Shown: in pieces, positions 14,356 to 27,836 of the stretch
Layout of the letters: the number at the start of each line of letters is the position of its first letter
How positions within the stretch are numbered: the first letter of the stretch is position 1
From: Ooceraea biroi
Lineage: Eukaryota; Arthropoda; Insecta; Hymenoptera; Formicidae
Direction: 5' to 3'
Assembly (NCBI RefSeq): GCF_003672135.1
Contig: NC_039510.1
Span: 10,230,001 to 10,294,000 of the forward strand
DNA: 64,000 nucleotides
Translations under genes and position numbers: made by a program
The notes under the pieces: model-generated
Database searches by the model: none
What the model was told of the DNA's origin: nothing
What the model saw: only the letters and a program-made list of their open reading frames with translations

Positions 14356-17196
14356 CGTACGGAGCTCGTTGAACGACGCCAGACTCTCGTCGGAAGACAC
14401 GACGACAGATACTTTGTGCCAGTTTTTCCGAGCGGATCCTCTAGTCGGTGGCATTATTATGTGTTCTCGGTACGAGTAATTAGGGTGGACATCGAGCGCA
14501 TACCGGGTGACCGCGGCACGGGGAAATTGCCTGGGTTTACGGCGAACGTACGCCGGTGATCGACGATGCTGCCAATGACGCGAGACTTTCGCGGAGATCG
14601 CGCGTAAAGGCGTATATCGGGAAAAATGTACAGCGCGGCTCAGGGCGCATCAATCTTTCACGACGGATTCTTTGACGATATTGGAGTCGATTTTTCTGTA
14701 GCGGGAACACTGAAGCATCAATCATCGTCGAGTTATTAGCACCGGGACGTGAATGAGTTCTCGCGAATTAAGCCACCATCACTGTGGATGGTTAATTAAC
14801 ATTATCTTTCTCTCTCTCTCTCTCTCTCCTAGTTTGGTGATCGTCACCAAACGAACAACACATTACGTAAGTAATCTCGTAATAATCAACAACTGTTTTT
14901 AGTTTTAATCGTTTTTGTCTTGATACCACGTTATCAATATTCGCAAGTATAATTAAATACTTTCAGATATTTTTGCATCGTTGAAGCGGTCAGATTACCG
15001 CGGTTCATTATTAAACGATGGCAATGAAAAGAGCGAAATAAATTCCGAGAGGATAATAAACAAGAGTCGGATAACTGAATCACTGTTATTTTACTGAAAC
15101 CTCCCGTGCTGGATTCATTCGCTGTTGCGACCATTGATAGCTATAAGTAATTTATCACGCAATCACGTTGCGTGTCGCCGCTGTGATCGAAATGTTATTT
15201 ACCTTAATGTTTTTCGTTATTTATGTATTGTATCTATGGTTCGCGGCGTCGCATCGTTGGCGTAATTACTGTTGCGCTGGATTAAATGCGAGAGAAATCG
15301 TGAATCCCTTTGATATGCCACCGCTATTTCCCGGCGCCGATGCACTTTGCGCGCGACTGTGCAAACGTACTCCAGCGGCGAGATTGAAAGCCTCAAGACG
15401 AATAAAATTATTGGCGAATTATTTCTTTCATTTCCTCAGCTCTATATAGCTTTTTGCGATAACTGTATCGTGACAGCAGGCTTTCGACATCAAAAAGCTT
15501 CAAATTTTATTAAGTATCTTAAGCGTATATATTTCTAGATGAATGCGAAAAATTGTGCTTCCTTTTCGTTACAGACGAATGCAATGTATTCTTTTGAATG
15601 TATCATACGTATTTCCAAAATTACTTTCCCCGATCCGCGTGCAAAACATATTTGACTCCATTTCTACGGTCAACACGATATCTTAACACTGAATTCGATG
15701 CGAATCCGTGCGCTCACACTTTTGACCAGCAACCTCATCGAACTGAACAGTGATATATTCCCTTTGGCACGAGGAAAATGAGAGAATGGAGAATCAAGAG
15801 AGTGAGAGAGAGAGAGAGAGAATGGATATTATTAGAGCAGCTGTTTGGTCGCATATGCGACATCCAATAAACCGAGACGAAGTTTCATATCGAAGTGCGG
15901 CACAGGCACGACGCAAGCAGGAATTGCACGGCAAGCGCCGGCGGAACGTAATTTAACAATGACAACGACACAACTGCAGTGTCATCTTTATCTTCCGTTT
16001 TCCAAGAGAGGAGAACCGACGACCGAGACGTGCCTTCGTCGCTGCCACCTCTGATTAAAGTTATCTTACGATCGTCACGTGACAACAAGAAGAAAAAAGC
16101 GGGATGCTGCGATATACTGCGATCGATTATTATTGGCAGTGTCGGATCAAGTTTGTGTAGAGCCGATGCCACGTGCGTTGATGCGTGGGAGATTTATCAT
16201 TTTCTAACGGACGATCAGGACGAACGTGACGTACGGTAGTTCGCATAGTTTCCCCGAGAGTGATAGATCGTCGTTTTAAGATCGCGGTTTCCGTCATCGC
16301 GCCCATTCACCTCTGCTTACGACGTCATGTTTCTCGTCTCGCGGATACAATGGTGGTTCTTTCTATCAATGTTACTTTTCAATTCCTCCCTCGGGTAATA
16401 GCGGGTTGCCTTTATCAACGTGATGCGCTTTCAGATTTTCACTGTTTTCGTGCCGCAAAACTTTCCCTGACCATCCCTCGTCGCGCATTTTGCGCGCTGC
16501 AGCACCGTATTTATTATAACATGTTTATTCGCATAAATTTACTAATTTGTTTTCCATCAAAATTATATATTTTCTCTTTATTACTTGCATATCATTACAT
16601 GGCATTAACACCATTGGGTATCACTAGGATCGTAATGTATTCCGATATTACATATACGCGACACGAAAGAAATATTTGTCAAATTCTCAATCGAGTTGCA
16701 CTAAATGATATAATGAATTCTTAATGTATTTTGCTAATTACTTATTGGTATACATCTCGCCATCGACAGATTATATATGCATGTGGTCGCATAGAGAGGA
16801 AGGGAAAAAAGTGAGCTGTTAGAAAACACGATGGAAAATACAACGGAAAGACTGGCACGCAGAACTGTATTCTAACACTGGCGCAGTCTGACGAACAATT
16901 TCCATCGAGACGGCAGACCGCGAACGCTTCCAAGGATCGCTTATGATTCTCCTCCGTCATGGCGCGAGATAAGCCAGGCATTTTGGCACAGCTCAGTAGC
17001 GGTATTGTATCAATACTGTTTCATCCTGCCAAGAGACTCCTCACGCGAGATACCAAAGACCTGGCGCGAGGTCATGTCGACGAAGGGCGCGAAATTTTCC
17101 AAGAGGGATGATATATAGAGCCAGTCAAGCCTGGCTGCCCGTGTAAGATCCGGCACGAGGTGAGTGGGTGGAGGGAAGAAGATTCACTTAGACAGC

Positions 17197-17265
<69 letters not shown>

Positions 17266-19097
17266 GCTCGAGCTATTGGATAGAGAAAGTCATATCTTGA
17301 TCCCGAGACTGACAAGTGACGTAATGGACATAAGAATAGAAAAAAGCAACCCCCAAATAAAGCTATAAGAATAAATTGGAGAAAGTTTAGATAATCATTA
17401 TCAATAGAACGAATTAAAATGCTTGTTACCTACTGATATATTCCATAATACTAATATATACTATATAATTTATTTGATCAAATATGCAATTTCCTATAAA
17501 AGGAATTTCTAATGCATAATGTAAGAAGATTTTTGTATTTTATGTATTTTACAAATGTGTATATATATGTGTGTAAATTAAAAATATTTATATTCAGATA
17601 GTTTAATGCTAACGTTCGTAAACGTACGTACACATTTCAAAAATTTGGACAGATTTCAACAGAAATAACGACTGATTATTGCATTTTTGTAGCAACATAA
17701 TATTACTTTGCGTGATTTAATTGTATATTTTTTTGCGACGGACAGGAAATGCATCTACTTCGTGACAGTAATTAAGCAATGTAGGAGATAATGTTGCTGT
17801 AAAGAAGGTTGTATGCTATCGGTCGCTTTTTTTTATGGCGGAAGGTCGACTCCGAAGAGAAAGGGAACGAGTCCGAGACCGCTAGAGAGTGACGCGAGAT
17901 AATAGATGTAAGGCGGGAAAAAGCTGGACAAGGATGGAAATCCGGCCGGGCGGCCACGACCGGTGAGAATCCAGGAAAATCCGTCCACTCACTGGCGATG
18001 TAATTAATCAAAGCCACACGACGAAAATGAACGCCGCGCAATTTCGAACGTTCTTACTTTAAAGGTAAGTGAAGGGCGTAATTAAATCGGGCGAAATGCT
18101 TTTTAGTGCTCGAAGGATATATGTATATATGTATGTGTGCGTATTTTAATATGATAATGGGACTGAGCTGTGTCAAGTGGTTTCGTAAGAACGATGATAG
18201 TGAACTGGTTAAACGAATATATATCTCAACTTTTACAAAATGAAAAAAGAGCATATTATGAAAAATAGATTGTTGCGTTTACTAACGATTATTGCAGTAA
18301 ACAATGTAAACTTAGTAATATTATGTAAAAGAATGGGTTCTCATTATTCTGAAATTATTCCTAGACTATTTTTCAACCGGATGAAAAAATGACGATCGAT
18401 CATCGATCGATAGAAACTGCGCTTTACTCATCGTGCGTTAACCCTGGCCCTTATAGTTGCGTAAGAGGCGATCCATAGATCTCTCGATCGAAAACAATGG
18501 TCCTTAAGAAAGACTGCTCTCACGACACATGGGAAAAAATATCGCTTGAGAACTGATAATTTTCTAAAATATAATGATACTACCTATAGAAGAGCGATAT
18601 GAAATGTGTATAGACGCAAGTAGCGGTAACATTCACTGAAGACACACTTTTTTATATGTATATGCAAATTATTATTTTTGTATCAATACTACATACTTAT
18701 ACATATATAAAAGTGGCATTTGCACAGAAGAATTTTAATTTATTGCTGTAAATAAATGTTAGTTAATAAAGATTGATAATTTCTCAAGATTTCGTAATGA
18801 AAGTGTCCAAAGATAAGTAAACAATATTTGCGTTCAATACTTTTGATATTGCTTAGAATGTTAGCATAAATGATATCGCAGCAATTAGTGCGATTGATAA
18901 CTGTTAATTATAGCGCTTGGAAATAGAATGGATCTAATTTGTAAATTTTATTTCTTTTGATGTTGAATCTTACAAATGAACTCGATCCATTCTAGCTCTG
19001 GACGGTTCGATCAGAAGCAGGAAAAATCGTGACGACCAGAGCTGCTAATGGTCTCTAACGAGTTAAAAGCATTCTCCCATCACCACAGACCGCTCAC
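14356..19097. other. No supported gene
   Basis: Mostly AT-rich, with TC and GA runs at about 14808-14830 and 15799-15820 and the long (GA)n at 17.2 kb. If the signal-peptide gene extends leftward, this is its first intron. A TATATAG (17112-17118) followed 41 bases later by the donor-like CGAG/GTGAGT may mark a non-coding plus-strand exon. Confidence 0.4.
17199..17264. repeat. (GA)n microsatellite
   Basis: An almost uninterrupted GA dinucleotide run of about 66 bases. Confidence 0.95.
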
Positions 19098-19203
19098 CTG
19101 GCTTGATCTCGCGGGGATAAGCCTGCGCCCACGATCCGTCCACGATGAGCAGCAACGGCAGCACGAGGACCACCAAGATCCTAACGACGCGCGCCAAGGT
19201 CAT
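19098..19203 (-). CDS. First coding exon of an unidentified secreted protein (signal peptide)
   Basis: ATG at 19203 opens MTLARVVRILVVLVLPLLLI VDGSWAQ, a textbook signal peptide: basic n-region, Val/Leu core, and a likely cleavage site after GSWA or SWAQA. AYPREIKP follows, and then donor CCAG/GTGAGC. The exon is 35 codons plus one base, so the next exon must start with two bases. I could not identify it with confidence to the left; a candidate at 328-453 has the right phase but is 18.6 kb away. The short exon and leader would fit a neuropeptide or hormone precursor, but any secreted or type I membrane protein is possible. The upstream DNA is GC-rich with a (GTC)n tract and a long pyrimidine tract. 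Confidence 0.6.
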
Positions 19204-19455
19204 CCTCTTGGTCCCGGCGCCGATCGAGCTCTGTTCTCCGATACTGAAGGGTCCGGGCACCGATCGCGTCGCCGAGGCGAGGCCCTACGGCGCCGAGGGA
19301 AGGAGGGATCGAAACAATCGATAAATCAGAATCCGATACCGAGAGCCGTGTGAGAGACGAGCGAGATGACCTTCCAGGCGCGGAGGTCGCGCGCTGGTTG
19401 CACTGCGCGCTGCCTGCGACCTCGGGACCTCGAGACCTCTAAAGTCGTCGGCGTT

Positions 19456-19492
<37 letters not shown>
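19456..19492. repeat. (GTC)n microsatellite
   Basis: Twelve GTC units just upstream of the minus-strand signal-peptide exon, likely in its promoter or 5'UTR. Open frames of poly-Asp, poly-Thr and poly-Arg here come from this repeat. Confidence 0.95.
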
Positions 19493-19669
19493 GAAGGTAA
19501 GATTCGAAGGTGTGTGTACCGAGTACTCTCGGCCACGAGTGTCTGCGGCGAGGCGACCAGGCGGGCGAGTGAGTGAGGACGGACTCTGACAGACGTGCGG
19601 GCGTACGCACGAGTCAATGAAGTGAGTGGTACTTACCCGTATAGGAGCCCTCACCTTACCCAACTCTCT

Positions 19670-19940
19670 CGGGCCACCCCGGGCTCCTCGTCCCCCTCGT
19701 CGCCGCTCTTCTCGCACGCACGTCTCCCTTTTACTTCTTTGCCCGGCTCTCTTCTCCATCGTCTTTCTTCTCTTCTTCTTTTCCGTCTTATTCTTCTTCC
19801 TCCTCTTCCTCCTCCTCCTTCTCTTCCTTCTCCTACTACCGGCATCTCTACTCCTCCTTCTCCTCCACCATCTCCTGTTCTCCTTCACCTTTTCCTCCGC
19901 CACCCGCTTCTCTTATATTCCTCGCCTCGTTCTCTTCTCT
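19670..19940. repeat. Polypyrimidine tract
   Basis: CTT/CCT-rich low-complexity DNA of about 270 bases. It explains the Arg/Lys-rich and Leu/Ser/Pro-rich long open frames on the two strands. Confidence 0.85.
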
Positions 19941-21284
19941 CTTCTTTCCTCGACATTCGGCTTATAGCGCCAACCGTTAATTGGCAAACATTTACGGGAG
20001 ACACATTTCATGTTCGCTTCTCGGCGATAAGCTAATCTACGTGATATTGTACAGTTCATATGTGTTTTCAGTCGTTCTTACTGATAGAAAATTTATTAAA
20101 AAGCGTAAAAAGAACATGTTTACACATTAAATCTATACAAAATTTATTTTTATTTCTAAACTTTATACTGTATTGCTATTACTGATTTGCATATTATAAT
20201 TGTGAATGAAACTATGTGTGCATTAGCGTCTTTTATTCTGATAAAACTTCCCTTTTACGTTCGTACATAAATAAAATACGTATAGATCGTACGATTAAAC
20301 GCGAGTTTTCCTTACGATTAAGCGCAATGCGCAAATCTCGGAAGCTTCTCCATGTCGCTCTAATACCCACTTTTATCACGAGTCAAGAAGCTTAGGAGTA
20401 ATTAACAACTTCCTGAGTGCCAGAGAGCACGATATTATGTAATTATAACTCTGCAATACATCTATCACTCCATTTCAAATAATAAAAAAGTAAAACATGT
20501 ATCATTATATTTCAAATTGAAAACTGTTTCACATCTTCTCTCGGAAAATATCCAAGATATATTCAAATACAAATTCACATTACGTATTCGCCGTCATTAG
20601 AATTTTCACATTTCTTTTTCTGTGGGAATGCACTTTATTCGAGAGACTACTAAAAGCAGAAGGAAATTAAGCGTGATGGGAAAGGTTGACACGTTACAGT
20701 CAATTTCCTGCACAAATATCCCCCGGGGGAACCGGTTAATTATAATTCGAGTGGAAATTTAAAGGAGAGGCGGGCACGCCGTATTTTCGACACTCTAGCA
20801 GGTAGCATTCCTCGCACATCGGCCTTTTGTTCCGGCTCCTTCGCTTACCTTACCTCCACCGCGTCGTTCCTTAGCATCCGCGGCGGGCTGTGTTCCCACA
20901 CGTTTAAACTCCGCTACCTCCATTTATTCCGGCATCCCTCTTTCTCTTTCCCTCCCTCTTCCTCACCCTCTCTCTCTTCCTTTCTCCCTCTTTTACATTC
21001 TCTTTCTCTTTCTCTCTCTCTCTTTGCGTATAGAATCTGCACTGGTAATCCTTCGCGTGCAAACATCCTCCGGACCCGCTCCGCGCGCGCGCGCGCGCAC
21101 GTGCGGACGACATGCGATAATTTTATTCCGGTGTTACCTAAATAGCTTCGTTACTCCCGGACGAAAACAACCTCGAGCTATTTCATCCCTTCGCGATCTC
21201 TCCGGCACCTCGTTCCCAGATCCCGTCCCGTGGTATTGTGGAGCCGATTCTGCTTCGCGAAGTTATTAAATTTCTCAGCGACAC

Positions 21285-21310
21285 AGAGAGAGAGAGAGAG
21301 AGAGAGAGAA
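21285..21310. repeat. (AG)n microsatellite
   Basis: Thirteen AG units. Confidence 0.9.
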
Positions 21311-24300
21311 AGAGCTTTCCGCGCTCACCTCATCCTCCTTTCGTACACTTTGTCTCTTCACGAAGCAGACGCAAAAAAACCAATGTGCAGTCTTCATCAC
21401 TTATTTTCCGCGACTCTTCTTATTTCTTTACGTAGCCTCCGCACCGTCCTCGCAGAGCGTCCCCGACTCTTCCGATGCACAGATCCCGGATACTAATTTC
21501 CGGCTACTTAATTTGTGCAGGTATTCCTTTTCTCTCGCGCTAAACAACGTGCGCCATTTTTGCCTCACAATTGCACCGTTACGTAGTAATTAGGACAATC
21601 AGGATCGTAAAACCGTTCTTTGTAAATAAATGGGATGAAGTAATCGGAGTCATCAGATAAGAGGGACGACGAAACGGTCTAATAATAAACTTAATGGCAA
21701 TGTTACAACATAATGTGATACATAATAACGTTGTATCACGTTACGTATTATGACGCGGTTGGAGGAGAGAACATGAGACGAGGTGGCGTTTGAAAACGCA
21801 TTATTTCGTCCGGTTTACAAGTCCATTATCTTTTCAGAAAACTCCACCATAATAAATGTCGCAATACCTTCCGCGGGCTTTGGCTTTTACCCAAATATAA
21901 ATGCACTCGACGTTTCCCTCTTGGCTGCAATACCGCGACAAACTACATTGCGTTGTAAAGGCCGCACTGTCAGCCGTAAAACCTTTCGCGAGGTATTCGC
22001 GAAATATTGATTCCTGCTGAAAGCAGTTTGGACGCAGCTGAGACCATCGCGGCGCGGATACACTTTTCCGGTGAACGGCAGCACGCATTTTCACCAATTT
22101 TCCATAATGGATGGCACAATACGTCGGAATGCAGTGCCGCTACGCCTTTCCCTTGCGCGCCGCGCAACGGAATAGCTATTGTGTGGATATTGTGAATAAA
22201 ATGCATTAACTAGAATCGGTTTTGCGTGGCTTTTCAGTCATTTATTACAATAGATCACTTCCAAGCAGAACGAACCGGCAGGGGCTGGCAACTGGTGGTT
22301 TCGACCTTTCAAGTTGAAAATTGAGATTATCCCAGACGATGAAAAATGAAAACTTTCTACCTCTTTCCACTCTTAAATAAAATTACTCTCAAGTTCCCTG
22401 CCGCGTGAATCGTACGCGATTCGAATATTTTTGCTTATACAATGTATTAGATATAATTGTAGAATTAATATAAAATTATAAAATTTAAATTAATATAAAA
22501 TTAGTAATTTAATATTGCTTAAATCGTCAATCTGAATCGGATATGGGTGGAATGTTTACCTCACGAAGAAGTTGCCGGAAACTCCAACGTAAAGCTTACT
22601 GTTTCAGTCAAGCATTCAGCGAGGCACGTAATCCGTAAGAACGCATTGAAGAAAGATCGTTTTCGCGATGGGCAAGCATTACGCGAAGTACGAACAAATG
22701 TGACGCGAACACTTGCGAGTAGGATGACCAATGAGAAGAGCTTCAAAGACCATGGTACAAGAGAGAAAAGCGTGCCGTGCCGGATAAGTCTATCCATCTT
22801 GCTCGCTTGACAAATCTGGGGAAGTGAAGTCTCGAACGCATAAGGCCTCTCATGGGGCTCGATAGCAAAAAGATCAAAAAACGTCGTACTTCTCGTCGTT
22901 TAAGAAAGTTTTGTATAAATTAGAATGTCACCATGTTGATCTTCTTCTCCAACTTTGCACTGTGCCGTACAAATTGATACGGGTCAGCCAACCAGCATGA
23001 TGATCGCATACGACAAACATTTATTATCGGATAGATTTGAATAGCATTTATTCTTATGTGTGTCGTAATTAATATAGAGTTTTTAAACTGAACATGAATT
23101 TATTCAATATGATGCAGGAATTTTACGATTTACTTAATTTATTTCAACATGAAATTTCTGTTTGAGCGTTGCATAAATGAACATCGATCGCTATACCTGT
23201 TCGCACCCTTGCACGACTCATTGGCCTGCAGGCACACATCTACTCATGAGACTAATTGTGATGTCGAGACGAGAGTGAAGAGATCGTTACATCGTAGATC
23301 ATCCATTTATGGCTGCGTAGTCATCTGGTTGCCTGGCTTCGCATGAAGGGAGATAGAGTCGTTTCAAACGAAAGCCGACCTCCCGTGAGTATCGAGTATT
23401 TTGTAATGAGACGGAGGTTCATCGGACTTTGATCGAGACTACGATTAATTTCCTTCGAGTCAAAGAGAAAACAAAGTAAGGTTCAAATCATCGAATGCTT
23501 GTTCTTACTTCTTGTAAAATATGTGCAAATTCTTTCTGTTTGTTATCTGTTTCTTAATTTTGCTTCCTATGAAAAACTTTATAAAGCCTAAAGTTTCTAT
23601 GTAACTATTGTAATTACTTTATCGTAAATATATTAATAATTTGTGTATCCGTATAGCAAATAAAAAATAAAAGCGTACATTACGTAAAAACTTGTTTAAA
23701 TTTAATAAATTTCTATTCTAATAGATACGAAGTTCTAATAGATATAAAAAATTGACAAGTTGAATGATCGCTTTATAGAAATTTATTGGATTCACGTGTT
23801 GAAACAGCTGGAAGTAGATCTTTTACTGACCAAACAGGAAAGACAAAGTCCCTGCAATTGGTTCCGATCAATGGCCCGAGTCGTTGTTTTCGGAATGACA
23901 AAAATACGAATAACTTTCGCAATCTCATCGTCTCTCGGCGAAGTAGGTGTCCATTGATCCATGCATGCAGCAAACGAGAATTCGTTGACTCGATGAAGAA
24001 CTCGAGACGAGAGGGAAAGAGCCGAGCTCCACGATGAAACGACTGGATTTCCGATTCTCGATTGGAAACTTCCCACGTTTCTCGCGATGGTTGAAAGTCG
24101 ACCCGTTGATTTTATGCACGTTCGGAAAGCGCTTCGTTCCATTCTCTACCCATCTCAACGTGTGAAGTATACGAAAGCGGAAGTTTCATGAGCAACGCAA
24201 CTCGCTTTCGAAGATAATAAGGAATCTTATTAAAAACGGGGCCGCACGTCAAATAGAAAGCAATAGTCAGTGTAACAAAACTTAATAGCAAACTTGAATA

Positions 24301-26900
24301 AAAGTCATCGAAAAAAGACGCGTACACCATCAGCGTGTCGTGCCGAAATCCGTGTGGGAGAGCACAGGTTGCATCTTCCTCGACTGAGCGCATACGTATA
24401 GAGCACGCACCAGCGAGTGCGCTAATTTCCGTGAATCCACCAGCGCCAGGAAACGATTTCTTGCCGCGGCACGACGTCGGCTAACATGTGGAGAGGCGCG
24501 GGGAACCATGTCGGTGATCATCGCCGACGACTACGAGGCGGTCGGCTTCTTTCGTATATAACTTCTTCGAGGGCGACTCTAGATCCATGTTTCATGAGTT
24601 ACCTCCTGCACGCCGGAGAGGGTTAAGGCCACCGCGGAGCGAAAGCCGCGATCTAGCGTGCCTCTCCGGGACCTCCCCTTTCGCGGCCGAGGGAAACTGA
24701 AAATTTCACGGAATTCTTTCGTGGTGCCTCGATGCTGTATTGTTATGAAGAAAGAAGATCTCGATGAGATCATTTTGTTTGATAGATTCAATCGTTGTGA
24801 TATTATCAATTCATCGCGCAATCCAAATGCTGTAGTACTGAATAAAAGAGAGATCATTCCCACCCAGCTTTTAGGGATAATAATATTTATGTTATCTCTC
24901 CATCCAGTATGCTCTATAAAAATCTTTCATTATATTACATAGTGCTCTCTAAGAAAATAAATAAAACCAACTAAATTATATCAAATCTCTCTCTCTCATG
25001 TTAAATGATATAATTATCGGAATCAAGCCGATATGAGAATTTTATGATGGATTAAAGCGCGATTTGAAGAAACATCGAGTTTGTAGACATACAAGAGTAT
25101 CTAGAAAATTTTTGAAATTTCTTATACTTTTTATAAATTGCGGTTTTCGTGCAACATGAATGTTTATTAACAATAAATAATAAACTGAGATCTACTGACT
25201 TCTATTTAGCAAATTTATCAAGACGAAATATCTCGCATCAAGGATGTCGCACGCCGAAGCACTCGCGCAGTTCCGATGCAGGATTTCAGAGATAAACTTG
25301 AAAGGAATTTCAAATTAAAGCGAAAGAAGGTCAGACATGCTCCTTAGAACTCGCTCGCGGTTCGACGAAAAGACGAAAGGAAATCATATTTAAGCTTCTG
25401 CGAATTGGGCCGCGGTTCGACCGTCTTACTAAAGCGTATTTAATAAAACCGCAAAAGTAAGACCTAAACAAGCTCGTAAATGTTGAATATTTTAAAGTCA
25501 TTTAAATCGCATAAATCCAAGTAGATTAACTTCGCGCTCTCGGTAGTAATACTCAAAGAGTCACAAAACTCCAAAGAAATTTTCCCTCGCGCTACGAAGA
25601 CCCGACAGCATTTTTTGAAACGCCATTCCCATAAACTTCTGTTAATTGCACAGCGTATATTACAATTCCTTTGACGTTAATTGTCGATTAAATAAAGTCA
25701 AAAATATACAGGGGTAATTACGGTGAAGACACGTCTATCGAGTGTCGGCGTTGCATAAACGAAATGAAGGGGAGATAGCAGAAATGACGGAAGTAACGTT
25801 AAGGGAGGATGACATGTTAAATTTGCCTCTCTCTAGTCATTTGCTACCCCAGTTTTCCATAATAGATTTCTAGCGTAATGATTTTAGTAGATATTTTAAT
25901 ACCATATGACGTCAGTATTGTTACGTCCGTCAGAATGATATTGCGAGGGAAAACTGAAACGCCAATTGAAATACAATAAGCTTCTAAAATTCGCGTACAT
26001 TTGTAAATATCGGCAGAGCCAGCATTATTATTACATAATTATTAATTATCCCGTAATTATTCGCACATTTCATTAGGACCGCGTTTCCTTTATGTAACTA
26101 ACTAGAATGCGACAAACGGCCTTTGAGTCTGTCGCATGCATTAAAATAACGTCAGCAATATATTATGCGGTATAAATTGTCGATAAACGACTATTAATAC
26201 GACTAATAACATTATATCTACATTATAGTTTACACTCTATAAAGCGATACATTGCGATTAACCTAATTAAGACATAATTGTAAAAAAATTATTAAAAAGA
26301 CATAAGTGTAAAATTGTTTAAAATTCTCGAAATAATTAGATGTCACAACAATTGAACGCACAAATTTCTCGAGCAAAGATGTCGCATACTGTTCTATCAC
26401 ATTTTGTTAAACTGATTTTATTTATTTATGCTACTTTATTTACTGCTATTTATTTTCTATCCGCAGCACGTACACACTATCATGGCATCTGTGTCATGGT
26501 CAAGCAATTTTAATTATCGAGCCATTTCGAATTTGTAAAGTATAATCGTTTACAAACTGTTTCACGCATTCCACTGCAATTGCCGCTACATTGTTACAAC
26601 AATTTATTAATAATAGCTACTTCAAATTTGCCCTGCCAACATGAATTACGAATAATTTAATTTCGGATTAATTTCACAGTTATTTAACGTAACGAAAAGG
26701 ATAAATCATATGAACGTTCCAGAGAGAAAGAGAGAAAGAGAGAGAGAGAAAGATAAGTATTCGTGGGGGAGGGGGGAGGAAGTGTAATAAAGAAATAAAA
26801 AGCGAGAGAATTAAGATTAGAGAAATTCTGAAAACGAGATGAGAGGCAGGTGGGACGCGATTAGCTGTGTCCGATATTGCTGTCTACGTTATGCTGGCGG

Positions 26901-26930
26901 ACGGGGGTGTACGGGGGTGTACGGGAGTGT
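26901..26930. repeat. 10-bp tandem repeat, three units
   Basis: ACGGGGGTGT ACGGGGGTGT ACGGGAGTGT, followed by a degenerate fourth unit. Confidence 0.85.
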
Positions 26931-27642
26931 ATGGGAGAATTTGAGCGCAAAACGCGAGACGGACGGAAACTCGCATTAATCCGCCGGTATTATGTACTTT
27001 CCGTTTTCCGCCGCTTCTCCCATCGGTCCTGTTTCCCCGCTATCCGCTTTTCGCTTCATTTCTCCGACTCGCGTTATGATACGGCGGTATTTACCGTGAT
27101 GGCGTATGGCCAAACGGAGGGTGACCGCCCGTTTGCCCGTTGCACCATTCGGCCGGACATTGGAGGAAAAAATGGGAAAATGATCGTACGTTGTACGTTT
27201 TAACGGAGTCTGAGAACGATTCCGACGGTCCTCCGTTTAACCTGCCTGATTAAATGCCGCGCAACATGATTCACCCCGTAAATCGCGCGAGGGGTTCGCG
27301 CGGCGTCGCACCCTTCGATTTATCCTTCGTAGAAGACATTGCTCCCGCAAATAAAATCAGTTGACTAAGATTATCTAAAAAGTTATATCATTTTATAATA
27401 ATTATAATATTACCTGATTTTTGTTGTTGCTTAACTACCGAACAAGTTTTCTTCTTGTCGAGAAATTTGTAGCTACTGCATATATCACCTCACACACACA
27501 CGCACTCATTAATAAAACGTAATTTTGTGACAAATTAAAACTATTACATGTGCATTGACGTAATTGATCAAAATTGACAAAATTTATCGTACTTGAAATA
27601 GTATCGACAGAATTCCGAAGAAACCGCGACTATAATACAAAT

Positions 27643-27657
27643 GGCGCCATCTGGAGG
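27643..27657 (-). promoter_or_regulatory. CTCF-like motif upstream of RWDD4
   Basis: Read on the minus strand this is CCTCCAGATGGCGCC, one base from the insect CTCF-type consensus CCACYAGRTGGCGC. It is about 180 bases before the RWDD4 start codon. Confidence 0.4.
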
Positions 27658-27704
27658 AGAGAGCGAGAGGTAGAATAAGAGCGATTTCGAAACAGCTGAT
27701 CGTT

Positions 27705-27719
27705 GCGCTATCTGCTGCA
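27705..27719 (-). promoter_or_regulatory. Second, weaker CTCF-like motif
   Basis: The minus strand reads TGCAGCAGATAGCGC, which keeps CAGRT and GCGC of the motif and has the same orientation as the site 62 bases to the left. Confidence 0.25.
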
Positions 27720-27836
27720 TCAGAGGAGCATTTATTCACAAGAGCAATAATTCCCTAACCTAAAAATTTTGCATATGACGCACAGCAGTACTTGAACGTG
27801 GTGATCTTAAGTTAAGATTTAGTCCAAGTAAAGGAG

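Larger units (their letters stand above)
19940..27642. other. No supported gene
   Basis: Flank of the signal-peptide gene, then mixed AT-rich DNA and GC-rich islands (20750-21250, 24400-24680, 26850-27300). No exon with matching splice phases was found on either strand. Short GA runs lie near 26725-26750. Confidence 0.45.

Noticed and set aside
16260..16724. 154-codon plus-strand frame
   Set aside because: Composition follows the AT-rich background; no domain, signal or flanking gene structure.
19439..19903. 154-codon Arg/Lys-rich minus-strand frame and matching Leu/Ser/Pro-rich plus-strand frames
   Set aside because: Produced by the (GTC)n repeat and the polypyrimidine tract; no complex sequence.
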